From: Thermoplasmata archaeon | GTDB taxonomy: Archaea; Thermoplasmatota; Thermoplasmata; Lutacidiplasmatales; UBA184 | Assembly: GCA_021792485.1 (NCBI GenBank) | Contig: JAJYUO010000043.1 | Location: forward strand, 1 to 9,384 | Reading direction: 5' to 3' | Length of the DNA stretch: 9,384 nt | Part shown: positions 6,842-9,384 of the stretch, in pieces | How the letters are laid out: each line of letters begins with the position of its first letter | Position numbering within the stretch: the stretch's first letter is position 1 | The notes under the pieces: model-generated | What the model saw: the letters and a program-made list of their open reading frames with translations, nothing else | The model's database searches: none | What the model was told of the DNA's origin: nothing | Translations under genes and position numbers: made by a program

Positions 6842-7087
6842 GTGTGCCTCGCGATCCCCGGTCGGGTCCGCGCTGTCTCTGCCGACGACCCCGATCTTCC
6901 GCGCGCCGTCGTGGAGTTCGGCTCTTCCGTCAGGACGGTGGAGCTCCTCTACGTTCCTGAGACGAAGGTCGGCGATTATGTCATCGTCCAGGCCGGCTTC
7001 GCGATCCGCCGCATAAGCGAGGCCGAGGCCCAGGAGTCCCTCCGGGCCGCGCGCGAGCTCGCGGCGAGCGGACCGCAGACCGCGTAG
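6842..7087 (+). CDS. hypC: Hydrogenase assembly chaperone HypC/HybG family
   Basis: HypC carries the Fe(CN)2CO unit with HypD and escorts the large-subunit precursor. The 81-residue protein begins (GTG) V/M-CLAIPGRV, giving the essential Cys2 once the initiator Met is removed, and contains VVEFGSSVRTVELLYVPE followed by VGDYVIVQAGFAI, the standard small beta-barrel pattern. In most HypC proteins the last motif reads VxHxGFA; here the His is Gln. The C-terminal helix (EAEAQESLRAARELA) is normal. It starts 23 nt after hypA with a GAGGGGG about 8 nt upstream. Last gene of the tight hydrogenase run; the partners HypD, HypE and HypF must be encoded elsewhere. Confidence 0.9.
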   Translation: MCLAIPGRVRAVSADDPDLPRAVVEFGSSVRTVELLYVPETKVGDYVIVQAGFAIRRISEAEAQESLRAARELAASGPQTA

Positions 7088-7107
7088 TTCACCCGCGCCG
7101 ACGAAGC

Positions 7108-7117
7108 TTCCTTAAGC
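7108..7117 (+). promoter_or_regulatory. Possible archaeal TATA-like element before the transporter gene
   Basis: CTTAAG at 7111-7116, the only AT-containing run in the 50-nt gap, is centred about 25 nt before the GTG at 7138, with a purine-containing CGAAG just upstream that could act as BRE. This spacing fits a leaderless archaeal mRNA. No Shine-Dalgarno sequence stands before that GTG. The element is short and imperfect, so this is only suggestive. Confidence 0.25.
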
Positions 7118-7137
7118 GACCTTGCGCTCGAGGACGC

Positions 7138-8097
7138 GTGCCGTCCACCCGGAACCGAGAGGCGAGCGCTTCGTCGGCGTCCTCCGTCCGATGGGGTCTG
7201 TCGCTGGTGGTGCTCACTGCGGTGATCAGTGGCGTGTCGACGTTCGTCAATCTCTACGCGGTCGCGGGAACGAATTCCGCTGCGTTTGTGACGGTCCGCA
7301 ACAGCGTCGTGGCCGTGGTCTTGCTGCCCATCGCCGCGGTTGCGGCGTTCGGGGCCGCTCGCCAACCCCTCTCGCGGACCGACTGGCTCGGGCTCGCGGC
7401 GATCGGGGTCCTCGGTGGGGGGATCCCCTTTTTGCTGTTCTTCTACGGCCTCGAGATCGCGACCGCTGCCGGCGCCGGAATCACCGCCTCGTTCCTCTAT
7501 CGGACGCTGTTCCTGATGGCGGCGGTGCTCGGGATCGTTGTCCTCAAAGAGCGGTTCCGAATGCGCGTCGCGCTCGCGGCCGCGCTCCTGCTCGGCGGGA
7601 ACCTCCTTCTGCTCTCGTTCACGACCCCGATCTGGGCGAACGGGGACGCCTACGTCTTCGCCGCGACCGTCCTCTGGGCATGCGAGTACACGCTCAGCAA
7701 GCGTTTCCTACGCCGGCTCCCGAGCTCGACGGTGGCCCTCGGTCGTATGGGGTTCGGCGCGGTCTTCCTCCTCGGATACCTCGCCGCGACCACTCCGTTC
7801 GGCGCGGTCGGCGCCTTGACGCTCGGGCAGTGGGTCTGGGTCGCGGTCAGTGGGGCACTGCTCGCGGCGTTCGTGACGACCTGGTACGCGGGTCTGCAGC
7901 GCGTCGACCTGAGCGTCGCGACCGCTGTGCTCGTGCTCGGCTTTCCCATTACCTGGCTATTGACCGTCGTCGTCACCGGCGCTTCGTTTACCCTGGCGGA
8001 GGTCGTCGGCGCGGCGGCGATCGCCCTCGGTGCCGCGATCGTGATCGATGGCGCCTCTCTTCGTGCGCCGTGGAGGCGCACGCGTCCGGCGACCTGA
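7138..8097 (+). CDS. EamA/DMT-superfamily membrane transporter
   Basis: The 319-residue protein is almost entirely hydrophobic and divides into about ten membrane helices in two repeated EamA halves, with a short basic N-terminal cytoplasmic tail (first 18 residues) and a basic C-terminus (WRRTRP). Family marks include LGGGIPFLLFFYGLEIATAAGAGI in the first half, the VVLKERFR loop between halves, and GLQRVDLSVAT plus a final ALGAAIVIDG helix in the second. DMT proteins export or exchange small metabolites such as amino acids, sugars or nucleotides; the substrate cannot be told. The GTG at 7138 is 50 nt after hypC; no other start precedes the first helix except this region. Its stop is 1 nt from the next gene, so the two are probably co-translated. 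Confidence 0.85.
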   Translation: MPSTRNREASASSASSVRWGLSLVVLTAVISGVSTFVNLYAVAGTNSAAFVTVRNSVVAVVLLPIAAVAAFGAARQPLSRTDWLGLAAIGVLGGGIPFLLFFYGLEIATAAGAGITASFLYRTLFLMAAVLGIVVLKERFRMRVALAAALLLGGNLLLLSFTTPIWANGDAYVFAATVLWACEYTLSKRFLRRLPSSTVALGRMGFGAVFLLGYLAATTPFGAVGALTLGQWVWVAVSGALLAAFVTTWYAGLQRVDLSVATAVLVLGFPITWLLTVVVTGASFTLAEVVGAAAIALGAAIVIDGASLRAPWRRTRPAT

Positions 8098-8098
8098 G

Positions 8099-8851
8099 AT
8101 GGACGGGATCGCGCTCGCGAGCCGGTTCAGCATCGCGACGAACCGGCTCAGCTACTGCGGCCCGGCCCGGGCCGAACCGGCCCTGTACCGGGCCATCGTT
8201 TCGGGACACGGGGATGCCGCTGCGCGGAGGGCGCTCGAGGGATTCGAGGCGCTGTGGCCGTACTTGGAGGCGATCGGAACGAGCGCCGGGCTCGACCCGC
8301 TCGACGCGAAGGTCGTCGAAGCGTACTGGATCGGCAACGAGCTCCTCGACGGATTCTCCCCCGGAAAGTTCCGAGACATCGTGCGCGCCCTCCAGCGTCG
8401 GGGGCTTCCGTCGTCGGTCGCTGAGCGCCTCGAGCGCCACCTACCGGGAGCCCCGCTTCCCCACCACGTCTTCCACGTCGCGTTCGTGGGGGTGGGGGCG
8501 GTCACCGGCCACGTCCCGACGACGCTCGCGAACGTGGAGGCCTGCCGACCGGCGTGGGCGACCGTTACGGAACGCCGTCGATCGACCGTCCGGGTCACAC
8601 GGCCGGCCCTGCGGGCCGACCGGGGTCGGCTGATCTGGGGTCCGGAACGGTCGGAAGAGCTCCCATTCGACCCGAAGGCGATCGGCGAACCCGAGATCGG
8701 GACGACGGTGGTGGTCCATTGGGGCTGGCCGGCGCTCGTCCCGACGGAGCGGCAGCTGTCGGCGCTCCGCTCCTACACGCAGCGCGCCCTCGACTCCGCG
8801 AACGAGTCTCTCCCCGCGCTCGGGGTATTCGATGTCGACGCGAGCCCCTAG
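8099..8851 (+). CDS. DUF6390-like protein of unknown function, hydrogenase-cluster neighbour
   Basis: The 250-residue soluble protein has no signal peptide or membrane segment. Recognisable are an N-terminal RLSYCGPA segment, helical LDPLDAKVVEAYWIGNELLDG (about 70-85), a HHVFHVAFVGVGAVTGHV block with three closely spaced His, a beta-rich middle, and a VVVHWGWPALVPTERQL...YTQRALDSAN ending. This pattern resembles the DUF6390 family, which I recall beside hydrogenase and hyp genes in several phyla; that link is from memory. Conserved His, Cys and Trp could bind a metal or cofactor, but no enzyme motif is seen. The ATG at 8099 follows the transporter stop by 1 nt; the longer frame from 8048 would overlap the transporter without family support. 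Function is not known; an accessory role for the hydrogenase is an inference from location. Confidence 0.65.
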   Translation: MDGIALASRFSIATNRLSYCGPARAEPALYRAIVSGHGDAAARRALEGFEALWPYLEAIGTSAGLDPLDAKVVEAYWIGNELLDGFSPGKFRDIVRALQRRGLPSSVAERLERHLPGAPLPHHVFHVAFVGVGAVTGHVPTTLANVEACRPAWATVTERRRSTVRVTRPALRADRGRLIWGPERSEELPFDPKAIGEPEIGTTVVVHWGWPALVPTERQLSALRSYTQRALDSANESLPALGVFDVDASP

Positions 8852-8870
8852 CTCGGCCAACGGGCGTTCG

Positions 8871-8882
8871 GGCCTTTATCTC
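8871..8882 (+). promoter_or_regulatory. Possible TATA-like element in the gap before malic enzyme
   Basis: CCTTTATCT at 8873-8881 is the only AT-rich octamer in the 196-nt gap (8852-9047) of otherwise very GC-rich DNA. If used as an archaeal TATA box it would start a transcript near 8900 and give malic enzyme a leader of about 145 nt that includes the hairpin at 9016-9043. No clear bacterial -35/-10 pair is visible. Weak evidence. Confidence 0.25.
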
Positions 8883-9015
8883 CCCGGCCTCTCGGGCGAT
8901 GGGCGCTCGCGGACGGGACGCGCGAACCTCGGACCGACCGGACCCGCGCGGCGGCCGGTCGCACGTCGCCGCGAGCTCGGCATCAACTCCGATTGACTAC
9001 GAGTTCTTCCGAGGC

Positions 9016-9043
9016 GGTGCCTCCTTCGATGCGAGGAGGCGCC
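9016..9043 (+). promoter_or_regulatory. RNA hairpin enclosing the Shine-Dalgarno sequence of malic enzyme
   Basis: The arms 9016-9025 and 9034-9043 pair over 10 bp (one G-U) around an 8-nt loop (9026-9033). The 3' arm contains GGAGG at 9035-9039, which is 8 nt before the malic enzyme ATG, so the ribosome binding site would be hidden when the hairpin forms. GC-rich DNA makes chance hairpins common, but ten pairs placed exactly on the binding site is notable. A factor-independent terminator is unlikely because no T-run follows. Confidence 0.4.
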
Positions 9044-9047
9044 CGGC

Positions 9048-9384
9048 ATGGACGAATCGACGCCGAAGGTCGTGCGCCACGCAGAGGTTCGCGCACCGTC
9101 CCCCTACCTGCGGGGCATGGATCTCTTGGACGCCCCGCTCTGGAACAAGGGCACCGCGTTCACCGAGGAGGAACGGGAGGCGTTCGGGCTCAGCGGCCTA
9201 CTCCCTCCCCATGTCGAGACGCTCGACGAGCAGGTCGTCCGCGCCTACGAGGCATTCCGACGAAAGAGCGACGACCTCGAGCGGTACATCTACTTGCGGG
9301 CGCTGCAGGACAGCAACGAGGTCCTGTTCTATCGTCTGCTGCTCGATCATCTCGAGGAGATGATCCCGGTCGTCTACACCCCGG
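9048..9384 (+). CDS. maeA: NAD(P)-dependent malic enzyme (large type), N-terminal fragment
   Basis: Malic enzyme oxidatively decarboxylates malate to pyruvate with reduction of NAD(P). The 112 codons present carry the malic N-domain pattern of the large (about 550-residue, MaeA/SfcA-like) class: PLWNKGTAFTEEER, then LSGLLPPHVETLDEQV, the YIYLRALQDSNEVLFYRLL helix pair, and EEMIPVVYTP at the window edge, just before the expected substrate-binding VG. The GGAGG 8 nt upstream supports the ATG at 9048. The catalytic Lys and Asp and the Rossmann domain lie beyond the window, so NAD versus NADP preference cannot be judged. It is separated from the DUF6390-like gene by 196 nt and is probably a separate transcription unit. 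Family assignment is firm. Confidence 0.92.
   Translation, partial: MDESTPKVVRHAEVRAPSPYLRGMDLLDAPLWNKGTAFTEEEREAFGLSGLLPPHVETLDEQVVRAYEAFRRKSDDLERYIYLRALQDSNEVLFYRLLLDHLEEMIPVVYTP

Noticed and set aside
7122..8633. 503-residue plus-strand open frame overlapping transporter and DUF6390-like gene
   Set aside because: Arg/Ser/Pro-rich out-of-frame reading of two genes that each have coherent protein patterns.
8554..9363. 269-residue plus-strand open frame with possible ATG at 8899 after the TATA-like element
   Set aside because: It overlaps both the DUF6390-like gene and malic enzyme out of frame and has no recognisable domain; the malic enzyme frame is clearly the real one.
1..9384. CRISPR arrays, tRNA/rRNA genes, insertion sequences, attachment sites
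   Set aside because: No spaced direct repeats, no tRNA-like cloverleaf, no transposase motif and no terminal inverted repeats were seen on either strand by eye.

Overview
The window is a contig made of two unrelated pieces of DNA. Positions 1 to about 610 are AT-rich and, on the minus strand, hold the 3' part of a thiamine phosphate synthase gene (thiE) followed 15 nt later by the 5' end of thiC. From about 612 to the end the DNA is strongly GC-rich, with GTG/ATG starts, overlapping genes and a quite different codon usage. The two parts meet inside two truncated genes, thiE (minus) and ilvE (plus), across a stretch of about 20 bases that fits both proteins. This is most simply a chimeric assembly join, so the pieces should be read as coming from two organisms.

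The GC-rich part carries, all on the plus strand: the C-terminal two thirds of a branched-chain aminotransferase (ilvE); then a compact group 3b [NiFe]-hydrogenase (sulfhydrogenase-type, NADP-linked) operon in the order hydB (Fe-S subunit), a stand-alone cyclic-nucleotide-binding-fold protein, hydG (FAD/NAD(P)/2Fe-2S subunit), hydD (small subunit), hydA (large NiFe subunit), a hydrogenase maturation endopeptidase, a HypA-like protein and HypC. The genes overlap or lie within about 25 nt of each other, so co-transcription and translational coupling are likely. Electrons would run between the NiFe site (HydA), the Fe-S clusters of HydD and HydB, and the flavin and NADP(H) on HydG. The protease, HypA-like and HypC proteins serve nickel-site assembly. 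hypB, hypD, hypE and hypF are not in the window.

After a 50-nt gap come an EamA/DMT-family membrane transporter, a DUF6390-like protein starting 1 nt after its stop, a roughly 200-nt non-coding gap with a strong hairpin, and the N-terminus of a large-type malic enzyme running off the end.

The GC-rich host is an uncultured-looking high-GC prokaryote. TATA-like elements about 26 nt before the transporter start and in the gap before malic enzyme lean towards a high-GC archaeon (for example terrestrial Thermoplasmatota), but good Shine-Dalgarno sequences and these gene families also occur in bacteria, so the assignment is weak. The most interesting points are the non-canonical cNMP-fold subunit, the HypA without zinc ligands, the HypC with Gln for the conserved His, and the sequestered ribosome binding site of malic enzyme.
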